Shown one piece after another: positions 55,565-64,000 of a stretch of DNA of 64,000 nt. Numbering within the stretch: position 1 is the first letter of the stretch; each line of letters begins with the position of its first letter. The position numbers and the translations under genes were made by a program. The notes below the pieces were generated by a model. The model searched no databases. It saw nothing but the letters and a program-made list of their open reading frames with translations, and was not told the origin of the DNA. The stretch is from assembly GCF_009725165.1 (NCBI RefSeq), contig NZ_WNZW01000002.1:310001-374000 (forward strand), in the 5' to 3' direction. This stretch comes from Paenibacillus woosongensis (lineage in GTDB: Bacteria; Bacillota; Bacilli; Paenibacillales; Paenibacillaceae).

Positions 55565-57067
55565 TTAATGCATTTCAAATACCGAGCCATCCTCATTAAA
55601 CTGGGCTTTCGGGTTCTTTTTCAGCTCCAGCAGCATTTTATTCCCCTTCTCTTCCCATTCCTTCAGCGCTTCTGCCACTGATTTCTTGTCCTCAAGCACT
55701 TCCTGGAAATGCGGTCTTCCTGAGTTCGTGATGTTATACAGCCCAGGGATATCACGCGCAAGTTTTTCTTCGGCGGCGCTAGCTGGCGGTACAGGCTTCA
55801 ACTGATAAAATGCATCAATATTATAAGACTGGCCAGCCTTAGGTGTAATAAAGGATTTGCGGGACACCATTTCATACGAGTTGCTGCGGGATCTCAGCTT
55901 TGCGAAATCCTCCCCGTTTACAAACTTAATGAAATCCCAAGCAGTCTCAGCGTTTGGAGCAGCACTGTTGATCGAGAACGTATTTCCGATCCAAATATTG
56001 CTGCCAATCCCCGGCTTCTCCGGATGCACAGGCATCGTCACGATATCCCAGTCCACCGGGCTGTAATTTTTAATCTTATCTGCATTGTTATTGGCTTCTA
56101 CGATCTCATTAATGTAATAGCCGTCACTGATCATCATGGCGAGCTTGCCCGACAAGAACAAATCGCCGTTGATCGGACTGTAATTGTCTTCCGAGTAATA
56201 CTCTTCCATGTTCATATTTGCTGAACTCGGAATGGTTTTATCCTTCGCCAGCTTGCTGATCGTATCCCACACCTTTTGCCATTGCGGCGAATTGACCGTC
56301 ATCAGTTCAGCTTTCTCGTCGTACACTCGAAGTTCAAGCGGGGTTACATAACTGTGCATATCCCAATAAGGATCACTGCCTAAATAACGGTTGAAGGAGA
56401 AGCCGAACACCCGATCCTTCCCTTCTCCCTTGGAGACCATACGAGCTTTATCGAACACCTCATCCCAGGTCATTCCGTCTGTCGGCGGTTCGATTCCTGC
56501 ATCCGCAAAAACTTTCTTATTATAAAATAACGCGGACGAACTGAAGGTCGGCGACAGTCCGTACAGCTTGTTGTCTCCGCCAATATCCTTAAGTGTATCG
56601 ATGACTACCGGCACGATATCGGAGGTATCGAACTTATCCTCCTGAATCATCGGATCCAGCGGCTTAAGCAAATTCTCCTCTGCCAGCCGTTTCAGGGTAC
56701 CGGTATCCGCTATGATGATATCCACCGGGTTGTTCCCCGTCATCAATTTCTTCATGCCTTCGAAGTAATCCGGCTCGACGTACTGTTCATTGTTGCTGTA
56801 ATCTCTGTAGCGAAATTCGGACTGGTCTACGGCCGGTACGATTTCGATCCTTACGTTGTTATTGAATTCATAAATATCGGTGTATTGCTGCCGAAACCAG
56901 GAATCATCGTTGGAGCCGTACAGCATACCGATGCGCAGCACCTTTTCTTCCTTGCTGTCCTTGACTTTGCCGGCGCTGCTGCAGCCGGCAAGCAGGCCGA
57001 CGGTTAAGCTCGCAGCCAAAGCAAAAGTCATTACTTTACGGATTTTTCCACTATACCTGTTGTTCAT
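55565..57067 (-). CDS. ABC-type extracellular solute-binding lipoprotein
   Basis: The 500-residue product has a lipobox (LTVGLLAGCSS, Cys near residue 29) and a family 1 sugar-binding-protein-like body, with VDIIIADTGTLKRLAEENLL, LSPTFSSSALFYNKKVFADA and NIWIGNTFSINSAAPNAETAW. It should capture a ligand outside the membrane. No typical importer permeases are adjacent. Instead its ATG overlaps the stop of an efflux-type ATPase gene by 4 bp, so it is translated with that complex. The ligand is unknown. Confidence 0.9.
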   Translation of the reverse strand: MNNRYSGKIRKVMTFALAASLTVGLLAGCSSAGKVKDSKEEKVLRIGMLYGSNDDSWFRQQYTDIYEFNNNVRIEIVPAVDQSEFRYRDYSNNEQYVEPDYFEGMKKLMTGNNPVDIIIADTGTLKRLAEENLLKPLDPMIQEDKFDTSDIVPVVIDTLKDIGGDNKLYGLSPTFSSSALFYNKKVFADAGIEPPTDGMTWDEVFDKARMVSKGEGKDRVFGFSFNRYLGSDPYWDMHSYVTPLELRVYDEKAELMTVNSPQWQKVWDTISKLAKDKTIPSSANMNMEEYYSEDNYSPINGDLFLSGKLAMMISDGYYINEIVEANNNADKIKNYSPVDWDIVTMPVHPEKPGIGSNIWIGNTFSINSAAPNAETAWDFIKFVNGEDFAKLRSRSNSYEMVSRKSFITPKAGQSYNIDAFYQLKPVPPASAAEEKLARDIPGLYNITNSGRPHFQEVLEDKKSVAEALKEWEEKGNKMLLELKKNPKAQFNEDGSVFEMH

Positions 57068-57963
57068 TGCTTATCCCCCTCTAAAGGTTTCGGTGCTGTA
57101 ATTACAATTTTCTCCCCGTCGAACTCCATGCTGGCCCGGCCTCCGATACCAACAGCCTCCAAGTATTCCTTAGGAACCTGCAGGCGGCCCACCCGGTCAA
57201 CCACGACGAAGGCTTCGTGAACCTCCTGAAGCCCGCCGCCCTTAGAGCCAGGCTCTCCGCTCGCCTGATCCAAATTCGGATTGCGTTTTACGAACTCGGT
57301 GCTCGTTAAGCCATCCCGAATCGCGACGACACGGTCAACCTTCCCGGCCAATTCTAAATCATGCGTGACGATCACGATCGTAATGCCAAGCTCCTTGTTC
57401 ACTTCCCGGAAGATTCGCATAATTTGATCGGAGGTCGCCGTATCGACCGAGCCCGTAGGCTCATCCGCCAGCAGCATCTTCGGCCGGTTCGATAGCGAGA
57501 TGGCGATGGCTACGCGCTGCTGCTCGCCCCCAGACAGCTGATGGAGCTTGTTATGCATCCGGTCCTTGAGCCCAACCCATTCCAGCAGCTGCTTCGCGTA
57601 AGCGCGGTCCAGCTTGCCGGACAGCAGCATCGGCATTTCAACGTTCTCTAGCGCCGTCAAATACGGGAGCAGATTCCGCGCATTATTTTGCCATACAAAA
57701 CCGACGGTATTTCGTTTGTACTCCACTAATTGGTCGTCCTGAATCTTCAGCAAGTCCCAGCCCCCAACGTGAACCTGACCGGCAGAAGGCCGGTCGAGAC
57801 CGCCTAGGATATTCAGCAGCGTAGATTTGCCGCTGCCGCTGTTCCCGATAATCGCCATCATTTCCCCTTGCTCTACGGTCAAATTCAGCCCTTGAAGAGC
57901 AACGACTTCAATTTCCTCAGTCTTAAAAATTTTAACGAGTCCTTCGCAATGAATCATTGCCAT
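57064..57963 (-). CDS. ABC transporter ATP-binding protein with C-terminal AbrB-like domain
   Basis: ATG 57961-57963 with GAGAGGAG 7 bp upstream gives 299 residues. The first 230 are a LolD/MacB-type ATPase: GNSGSGKST (Walker A), LHQLSGGEQQRVAI (signature), MLLADEPTGSVD (Walker B) and VTHDLELA. After a Gly-rich linker, residues about 250-292 read FVVVDRVGRLQVPKEYLEA and VGIGGRASMEFDGEKI, the swapped-hairpin pattern of AbrB/SpoVT/MazE. This fusion is unusual for such an ATPase. It may dimerise or regulate the complex. The start follows the permease stop by 1 bp. Confidence 0.9.
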   Translation of the reverse strand: MAMIHCEGLVKIFKTEEIEVVALQGLNLTVEQGEMMAIIGNSGSGKSTLLNILGGLDRPSAGQVHVGGWDLLKIQDDQLVEYKRNTVGFVWQNNARNLLPYLTALENVEMPMLLSGKLDRAYAKQLLEWVGLKDRMHNKLHQLSGGEQQRVAIAISLSNRPKMLLADEPTGSVDTATSDQIMRIFREVNKELGITIVIVTHDLELAGKVDRVVAIRDGLTSTEFVKRNPNLDQASGEPGSKGGGLQEVHEAFVVVDRVGRLQVPKEYLEAVGIGGRASMEFDGEKIVITAPKPLEGDKQ

Positions 57964-57964
57964 C

Positions 57965-60862
57965 TTACCGCTCCTCTCCCATCTTGACCGCTTGATGGAC
58001 CCGCAGTCTGCGAATTTGCCAGAACAGTAGACCGGCCCCCAGCGCCAGCATGACAAATACTACGACATAGAGCTGGAACGTGTCCTTGGAGTCGAAAATA
58101 ATTCTGAACGGCGGAACCTGGGTCGTTACGTTATCGGCGGTTTGCAGGAACGGCAAATACAGTTTGCCGACCACCTTGCCAATGGCGATGCCAAGCACAA
58201 TGGATAAGCCTGCGGTCAATATTTGTTCGGCCAATAGCATCAATGTAAGCTGCTTCTTCGACAATCCCATCGCCCGCAAAATGCCGAATTGCACGACACG
58301 GCCCGACAGATTGAAGAACCAGTACAGCACATAACCGATCAAAGACACGATAACGGATACGAGGAACCCGAGGCTAAGGATGCCGAACACCCCGCCGCGG
58401 GTAGGATGCTTGCTCTGCACGGATAATACGGTGCGCACATCCTCCACGGAATAAAGTTCGATTTGCTTCTCCTTCAATTTCTCCATCAGTGGAGCCACTT
58501 TCGCTCCCTCCTCCATCTTAAGCCATACCTGATATGGAATAAGCGGAAGCTGATCGTTGATGTAGTCCAAATTGGCGATAATAAAAGGCTTCTCGTCAGG
58601 GTACTGGCTCGGCCAGTAAGGCACAATGCCATAGACGGCCAATTCAATGGCGCCATCCGTTAACGATACGGAGAAAATATCGCCCTGCTTCAATTTATGC
58701 TTCTCGGCAAAATTGGACGGAATAATCGCAGCGGCTTCATTCATTCCTAATAAATTCAAATACTGAAATGGATGTGCCGGGAACAAATCGTTCCGGAACC
58801 AGGCAACCTGTGCAAAATCCGCGTTGTCGATCCCCATTAAAGTTCCCTGGCCGGCCGAGCGCCCCGAAACGATGATGTTCCCTTTCGTTTGCAGCACGCG
58901 AGCGGCATGCATCACGCCATCCAGTTCACGGAAGGCCTGAAACGGCGGTTCTTCATTATATACCATCTTCGCTGGCGGGGTATTTCCGCCTTGACCGCCG
59001 CCAGGTCCGCCAGGTCCGCCAGCTCCGGGATTTCCTCCCGGCTGTCCGCCGCCCTGGCCCCCGCCCTGTCCTTGGTTTGGAGGCGTTGTCGTTTTCTCTG
59101 GCGTTCCTGTCCAGACGGCCTGCATAATTACATCTGTCCCGTATTTATAAAGCGTCCGTTCCGTCGAATTCACATCGATCGTCCGGGCGGCCGAGGCGTT
59201 ATAGACCCCGAGGCCCAAAGTCAGAACGAGCAAAATCATGAGCGGGTAATAGGATGTAGACGAACGTGATAACTGCGTCAGACTTAAATAATAGGGCACC
59301 GGCAGCCACTTTTTCCCGACCCAGCCGATCAGCTTGAGCAGCCACGGGAATACACGCAGGAAAAACAAACCCATTGAAAATATCGCTATAGCCGGCACGA
59401 AAAACAGGAACGGCTGAACCTGCAGCTCATCCGTGGTCATCCCTGTCTGAAACGTGATCATTTGACGGTCCATGAACAGGTAATATCCATAACCCGCAAT
59501 GCCAAGCAGGGCGATGTCCAGAAAATACCGCTGCCAGCCGGGCTTCCGGTCCGAGCGGGCCTGCTTTTGCTTCGCATTGACAATCGAAGACCTCGCATAT
59601 GAAATAGCTGGTATCAGCGTGGCTAGAATAGCAATAATGACGGCAGCGCCGCCTAGAGCCAAGGCGTCCATATTAAAGCCCACGGGAATCGACTTGCGGT
59701 TCACGAAGGCCAGGAAGCCGTCAGCCGCCCCGATGCTCTTGGACATGAACCAGCCAAGCAGCGGACCAATAATCATCGCCGCCAGCCCAAGCAGCAGCCC
59801 TTCCAGCAGATAGATGAATACGATCTGCCTCGTCGAAGCTCCGCGGCTGCGCAGCACGGCAATGTCGCTTTGTTGTTTGTCGAGCGATTGGCGCGCATTC
59901 ATGACGATATAATAGAACACCATAGCAATCATCGGCGCGGCCAATGTGAATAGCAGCGTTTGCATCTGCAGGCTTTGTTTGCGGAAATCATTCAACAAAC
60001 CGCCGAAGGAAATATCCACCTTTGTATCCTTCAGCTTCTGATACAGCTCCACATTCAGGCGATCCAGCGTGCTCTGGAGCGGTGACAACTGGCTCGTCTT
60101 GATCTCCCTAAGATCGAATGCGTAGTACCACCCGGAGTTGTGCAGCGGCACCGTTAATTTTGTAAGCAATCCTTCATTAAAAGCTTTCTCACTGACGTAA
60201 AACTGGTTCATCATGCCTTCGAAGCCTTGATACCAATAAGGATCTCCCTCTTGCAAAGGCTGGAATGTGCCCACGATTCTTACCTTAAGAGTCACGTCTG
60301 ATTTGCCGATCACGGGATATTCCATCACCACGCCGACATGCAGATCTTGGCGGAACATCGCTTCTTCCAGCATCAAGGCATCTATATATCCGTCCTCGAC
60401 TTGATCCGAGAACACTTTCCCGTTTGTGATTGAGATATGTTCCGGCATACCGCTCATCGAAACGATGGACATCGCCCTTTTCCGGCTGGCATCCACCTTT
60501 GTCGGATCTTGAGGGTACACCTCAGACGTACGAATGGAACGTGTATTTACAAAAGTTTGCTGCGGGAATCCGATCTCCTCAGGCACTTCATTTACGATAT
60601 ACGAGTGAACGTTCTCCAGACCGGCAAAATCCGTCTTTGCTCCGCCCGCAGCCTGATAGCTCATCAGCAGGGATCCGGCAGGCAAACCTTTGCTTTCTTC
60701 CTTCAAAGAATTTGAGACAACCCGCTTCAATGCCCCATCCGAGTACATCGGTATGCTTACTGTGAATGAGACAGCGACGACAAGTCCCAACAACGTACTA
60801 AGCGTCAACCATTTCGTGTTCCACATTTTGCGGAACAGCAAGCGTAATAAAGGAACACCCAT
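57965..60862 (-). CDS. Large FtsX-like ABC permease
   Basis: The 965-residue product starts at ATG 60860-60862. A first membrane helix (WLTLSTLLGLVVAVSFTV), a large extracytoplasmic domain (about 50-290), a three-helix FtsX block (about 295-430), a further pair of helices around 445-520, a second extracytoplasmic domain containing a Gly/Pro/Gln-rich low-complexity insert (about 600-640), and a final FtsX block (about 825-950) can be seen. It belongs to the MacB/LolC-like type VII ABC superfamily, which does mechanotransmission and not classical import. Its start overlaps the adaptor stop by 1 bp. Confidence 0.9.
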   Translation of the reverse strand: MGVPLLRLLFRKMWNTKWLTLSTLLGLVVAVSFTVSIPMYSDGALKRVVSNSLKEESKGLPAGSLLMSYQAAGGAKTDFAGLENVHSYIVNEVPEEIGFPQQTFVNTRSIRTSEVYPQDPTKVDASRKRAMSIVSMSGMPEHISITNGKVFSDQVEDGYIDALMLEEAMFRQDLHVGVVMEYPVIGKSDVTLKVRIVGTFQPLQEGDPYWYQGFEGMMNQFYVSEKAFNEGLLTKLTVPLHNSGWYYAFDLREIKTSQLSPLQSTLDRLNVELYQKLKDTKVDISFGGLLNDFRKQSLQMQTLLFTLAAPMIAMVFYYIVMNARQSLDKQQSDIAVLRSRGASTRQIVFIYLLEGLLLGLAAMIIGPLLGWFMSKSIGAADGFLAFVNRKSIPVGFNMDALALGGAAVIIAILATLIPAISYARSSIVNAKQKQARSDRKPGWQRYFLDIALLGIAGYGYYLFMDRQMITFQTGMTTDELQVQPFLFFVPAIAIFSMGLFFLRVFPWLLKLIGWVGKKWLPVPYYLSLTQLSRSSTSYYPLMILLVLTLGLGVYNASAARTIDVNSTERTLYKYGTDVIMQAVWTGTPEKTTTPPNQGQGGGQGGGQPGGNPGAGGPGGPGGGQGGNTPPAKMVYNEEPPFQAFRELDGVMHAARVLQTKGNIIVSGRSAGQGTLMGIDNADFAQVAWFRNDLFPAHPFQYLNLLGMNEAAAIIPSNFAEKHKLKQGDIFSVSLTDGAIELAVYGIVPYWPSQYPDEKPFIIANLDYINDQLPLIPYQVWLKMEEGAKVAPLMEKLKEKQIELYSVEDVRTVLSVQSKHPTRGGVFGILSLGFLVSVIVSLIGYVLYWFFNLSGRVVQFGILRAMGLSKKQLTLMLLAEQILTAGLSIVLGIAIGKVVGKLYLPFLQTADNVTTQVPPFRIIFDSKDTFQLYVVVFVMLALGAGLLFWQIRRLRVHQAVKMGEER

Positions 60863-61968
60863 TAGCGACCCACTACTTTCTGCCCCGGCTCTAGTCCTTT
60901 TACAATCTGCACATCAGTCGGAGTTTGAACTCCTACCTCAACGTCCGCTTCGCGCTTTGTTCCGTCCGGCTCGATCACCTGTACGTAAGTACGCGACCCT
61001 ACTGTCCGCAGTGCCGAAATCGGAATCACCACCGCATCCTCAATACGCTGGGTGACGATCCTAACGGTCAGCATCGCACCACGTCCCAGATCTTCAGGCC
61101 ACTTATCCAATTCAACGATCAGGTACTTATCAATAGAGTCCTTCTCCGGAGGGGTTCCATTTTGACCTCCGCCGTTATTGCCCCCATTGTTGCCGCTATC
61201 CGTTGAGGAAGGCATAACTTTGACCTTTCCGTCGAATTTGCCAAACGTATTAATATCAACGGTGGCCTTCATCCCGACGGCAAGCTTCTGCAGATCATCC
61301 TTGCTGAACGTGGCGCCAACTACAAGCGCCGAAGTATCGGAGATGACGCCGAGTGATTCATAGGCCTTGATCGTACCGCCCTTCTCTGCCTTCAAGGACA
61401 CGATTGTGCCCGCAAACGGCGCCCGCAAAGTTCCGTCCGCAATTTGCTGCTCGAGATCGACCAGCTCCTGGCGCGCTTCCTCGAACACGATGGCGGATTC
61501 CTCGAATTCATATTCCTCTTTCTCGTCCTTCGTGCGCAGCGCTTCCTTCATCGCGATCTCCTGCTTGCGGAAATCCAGGCGCTTCTTGCGAAGCTGCTTC
61601 TGCAGCTCTTCGACGTCAAGTTCGATCAGAATGTCGCCTGCGGCAACCTTATCACCGGCCTTCACCCGGACGTTCTTAATATGCGTGGCTCCTTTATCAT
61701 CGGAGAAATACAGTTGCTCTTCCCGCTGGCTCAGCACTTTCCCCGTCCCTTTCACGTCCAGCTCAATCGGTTCCTTCCGGACCTCGTATTCCGGCTTCTT
61801 CGAAATCGTTGGCGGAGTAATCACCGGAAGATCCTCTTCCTCCTCTTCATTTGGCAGCAATCCGCAGCCGGACGCGCCAACTAAGACAATACATAATGAC
61901 ACTAGGCTCAGCGTCCGGAGCCATGCCCTTTTATTCGATAAATTTTCCATCCACCATTTCATAAACAT
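60862..61968 (-). CDS. Efflux adaptor lipoprotein (HlyD/MacA-like)
   Basis: ATG 61966-61968 with GGAGGTAG 8 bp upstream gives 368 residues. The N-terminus is overlapped by the end of the ATPase gene. A lipoprotein-type signal (LCIVLVGASGCG, Cys near residue 35) precedes a lipoyl-like half (VRVKAGDKVAAGDILIELD), a long coiled-coil hairpin (about 120-175), the second lipoyl half (TLRAPFAGTIVSLKAEKGGT), a beta-barrel and a membrane-proximal domain (VVIPISALRTVGSRTYV). It would link the permease to the cell exterior. Confidence 0.92.
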   Translation of the reverse strand: MFMKWWMENLSNKRAWLRTLSLVSLCIVLVGASGCGLLPNEEEEEDLPVITPPTISKKPEYEVRKEPIELDVKGTGKVLSQREEQLYFSDDKGATHIKNVRVKAGDKVAAGDILIELDVEELQKQLRKKRLDFRKQEIAMKEALRTKDEKEEYEFEESAIVFEEARQELVDLEQQIADGTLRAPFAGTIVSLKAEKGGTIKAYESLGVISDTSALVVGATFSKDDLQKLAVGMKATVDINTFGKFDGKVKVMPSSTDSGNNGGNNGGGQNGTPPEKDSIDKYLIVELDKWPEDLGRGAMLTVRIVTQRIEDAVVIPISALRTVGSRTYVQVIEPDGTKREADVEVGVQTPTDVQIVKGLEPGQKVVGR

Positions 61969-62794
61969 GGTCTGCTACCTCCAAGATTGTAGGATCGTGA
62001 GTCGTCATACAAATCGTCACTTGTTCCGTATGTATGATATTTTTGAATACTGACATCACCTGTGCACCCATTTGGGAATCCAGGTTGGCCGTCGGTTCAT
62101 CTGCAAGAAGCAGCTTGGGGCGATGGGCAATCGCTTTGGCGATCGCTACGCGTTGCTGTTCTCCCCCCGACATCTCGAACGGGCGGTGAAACATTCTCTT
62201 GCCGAGCCCTACCAGCTCAAGGCACTGCGTTACGCGCGGCTTCCATTCCTGCGGGGGAACGCCGGCCATCCGAAGCGACAGCTCTACGTTCTCCCATGCC
62301 GACAGCAGCGGCAGCAATGCATAGGCCTGAAAGATGAAGCCAATCTGGTCGCGGCGCAATATCGTACGCTTGTCATCGCTAAGCTGATGCAGCGGCTGCC
62401 CGCGGAACAGGATTTCCCCTTTCGTTGGCTGGTCGAGTCCGCCCAGCATGTTGAGCAGCGTCGTCTTTCCGGAACCCGATCGGCCCTTAAGCATCACAAG
62501 CTGGCCGGATCGAACCTCCATGTTAATGCCCTTCAGCACATGAAGTTCGGTCCCGCCTACCGGAAACGTCCGGTGAACTTCCCTTACCGACAGAATGGGC
62601 TCCGAAGATTTCGGGGGCGCCACGTTATTCTCAGGCACTGCGTCCATCTTCGCGGCAGCAGCTTCCTCAAGCCCCTGTCCCGCATTATCAAGCTCTCGGA
62701 CGGGTTCCACTGGTGAAGCATTATTCGAGATAACGCTCACATCTTGATCATCGGATTGTTCTGATTTTACCGTTTTGCGAAACCATCGCATCAT
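61931..62794 (-). CDS. ABC transporter ATP-binding protein (MacB-like), first gene of the operon
   Basis: The 287-residue product starts at ATG 62792-62794. The first 65 residues are a polar tail (KTVKSEQSDDQDVSV and following) without clear fold. The ATPase has KGRSGSGKTT (Walker A), FEMSGGEQQRVAI (signature), LLLADEPTANLD (Walker B) and MTTHDPTILE. It is likely the paired ATPase of the FtsX-like permease at 57965-60862. The next gene starts within its 3' end. Two different ATPases in one operon suggest a heterodimer or two separate uses of the permease. Confidence 0.92.
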   Translation of the reverse strand: MMRWFRKTVKSEQSDDQDVSVISNNASPVEPVRELDNAGQGLEEAAAAKMDAVPENNVAPPKSSEPILSVREVHRTFPVGGTELHVLKGINMEVRSGQLVMLKGRSGSGKTTLLNMLGGLDQPTKGEILFRGQPLHQLSDDKRTILRRDQIGFIFQAYALLPLLSAWENVELSLRMAGVPPQEWKPRVTQCLELVGLGKRMFHRPFEMSGGEQQRVAIAKAIAHRPKLLLADEPTANLDSQMGAQVMSVFKNIIHTEQVTICMTTHDPTILEVADHVYEMVDGKFIE

Positions 62795-63053
62795 TGTGTA
62801 TCGGTCTCCTATACTTCCTATTTTTACGCGTCCCTTAATTCATCACGTCTAGCATTATAAACGAAATCTCATGGCAAAAAGTTACAACATTTTTTACGAT
62901 ATTGAGATAATATTACCATTATTTATTCACTGAACTGCGGCTGTAAGTCTGTTAAGATGACAAAGACTCGTAATATAGCAGAAATTACGGCATGCTTCAG
63001 CGCTGCTGATAGTTTATAAATTCTAGCAATTCTGAAAAAAGGGAGGAGAAGTG

Positions 63054-64000
63054 ATGAAGCGGCGCGCAAAACTATTTCTTCTCATTACTATGACGCTTTT
63101 TGTTTCCATAAGTTGCAATCTTCAGACACCAATCATAGCTCTGACTCAGGGAACACCGTTTCAGGACATTGGCGACAGCTATGCCAAAACAGAAATCGCC
63201 GCCCTTTACCGGGATAATATCATGGCCGGAATCAAACCCGGATTTTTTGCTCCCAAGCAGCCGATGACCCGGGCAGAATTTCTCACGACGCTCGTTCGCC
63301 TGCTTCGCCTCACTCCGGTTCAAGCCAAGGTGCCCGCATATAGCGATGTTGCTTCGTCTTCCTGGTATTACGGCTATATCCAGGCCGCCACGGAAATCGG
63401 CCTTGCCTCAGGAACAGGCGCGGGTACATTCAGTCCGGACCGGCCGCTGAGCCGCCAAGAGGCGGCGGCTTGGATCGTTCGTGCATTCAAGCAGCAGCCG
63501 GGCTCAGCAACAGCATTAGCCCCGTACCGCGATCAATCGGAAATCGCCCCATGGGCGCTGCCTTATGTTAATACGGTCACGAAGCTGCAATTCATGGGTG
63601 GATACGAGGGAATGTTCCAGCCAAACCAGCCGTTATCCCGCCAAGAGGCAGCCTCACTATTGTATCGCATACATGCACACAAGCCTTGGATGAACGAAAT
63701 CGGCAAAGAGATGAGCCCAAAAATTCAAATAGGCTGGCAATACGGACAGACTACACAGCAATATGAACATAGCGTTCTAAACTCTAACGTAAATGTCTTG
63801 TCACCGCGCTGGTTTTTCTTGGAAAGGGGAGGCGAGCTGCAGGACTATTCAGATCCTTCTCTCATCACATGGGCCAAGCAGCATGACAAAGCAATATGGG
63901 CTATGCTGGGGAACCGCTTCGATATGGAAGCGACCCATGAGCTTCTGGCGTCACCGGCCGAAACGGCCAACTTTACCCGCAGTATCGTGTCCACCGTGCA
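63054..64000 (+). CDS. S-layer homology domain protein with GH18-like region, 3' end beyond the window
   Basis: GGGAGGAG (63041-63048) precedes ATG 63054, and the frame is open to the right window edge (315 codons seen). A signal peptide (LFLLITMTLFVSISC) is followed by three SLH repeats (about residues 35-210), each with an F-x-D-I/V and a PMTRAEFLTTL-type centre (PLSRQEAAAWIV, PLSRQEAASLLY). After them the sequence turns to HSVLNSNVNVLSPRWFFLER, WAKQHDKAIWAMLGNRFD and a further strand, similar to GH18 spore-germination or chitinase-like proteins. It would be anchored to secondary wall polymers. Confidence 0.85.
   Translation, partial: MKRRAKLFLLITMTLFVSISCNLQTPIIALTQGTPFQDIGDSYAKTEIAALYRDNIMAGIKPGFFAPKQPMTRAEFLTTLVRLLRLTPVQAKVPAYSDVASSSWYYGYIQAATEIGLASGTGAGTFSPDRPLSRQEAAAWIVRAFKQQPGSATALAPYRDQSEIAPWALPYVNTVTKLQFMGGYEGMFQPNQPLSRQEAASLLYRIHAHKPWMNEIGKEMSPKIQIGWQYGQTTQQYEHSVLNSNVNVLSPRWFFLERGGELQDYSDPSLITWAKQHDKAIWAMLGNRFDMEATHELLASPAETANFTRSIVSTV

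Overview
The window looks like chromosomal DNA of a Paenibacillus-type firmicute. The evidence is the acuA/acuC, mtnN, ccpA, ytxJ neighbourhood, typical Gram-positive ribosome binding sites with frequent TTG/GTG starts, bacillithiol-type and sporulation-type small proteins, S-layer and copper-amine-oxidase-stalk surface proteins, and tRNAs and promoters of Bacillus style. No rRNA or species marker is present, so the genus is an inference.

Layout. 1-19600 is core metabolism: acetyl-CoA synthetase control (acuA, cut by the window edge, and acuC), the nucleosidase mtnN, the catabolite regulator ccpA, bacilliredoxin ytxJ, a DJ-1/PfpI protein, PTS Enzyme I, an aroK-aroA-CoA-binding-protein operon, gnd, an MFS exporter, arginine decarboxylase speA, and several small conserved proteins. 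19606-29228 is a decayed prophage inserted into the 3' half of a tRNA-Val gene. A 44-bp direct repeat of the tRNA end (19637-19680 and 29185-29228) marks attL and attR. What survives is a PBSX-like tail-fibre and lysis block (tail fibre, frameshifted XkdW-like gene, XkdX, XhlA-like, holin, amidase) plus cargo. The cargo is an AT-rich two-gene cassette (soluble protein plus four-helix membrane protein) behind a LexA-like box, and an opposite-strand abortive-infection-alpha (DUF4393-like) gene whose ribosome binding site can be sequestered in a helix. A tyrosine-integrase fragment lies just outside attR and suggests a second, mostly lost element.

29783-38967 holds a metallo-hydrolase, a SARP/BTAD-type response regulator, a MHYT-GGDEF-EAL membrane enzyme with a divergent PilZ protein (a c-di-GMP module), an unrecognised gene pair (35081-36922), a Cse60-like small protein, a polysaccharide deacetylase, and a DoxX gene preceded by two FNR-type boxes, one centred at -41.5. 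39065-50753 holds a PIG-L deacetylase, tRNA hydroxylase trhO with a SufR-like regulator, sodA, a LacI regulator divergent from a ROK kinase-manA operon with overlapping promoters inside an inverted repeat, a DUF3006 plus ComEC-like secreted hydrolase pair, an eight-repeat BIG2 surface protein, and ung.

50893-64000 carries three more tRNAs (Leu-UAA and two with CAU anticodons), small membrane proteins, a nucleotidase, an ASCH-domain gene whose only sensible start is ATA, and a five-gene translationally coupled ABC operon (ATPase, adaptor lipoprotein, FtsX-like permease, second ATPase with an AbrB-like C-terminus, solute-binding lipoprotein). It ends in an S-layer-domain glycosidase-like gene cut by the right edge.

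The best candidates for an undescribed system are the two prophage-borne cargo units (19872-21484 and 26469-27378) and the unknown pair at 35081-36922. All functional statements come from reading the sequence and from remembered family knowledge. No database search was run.
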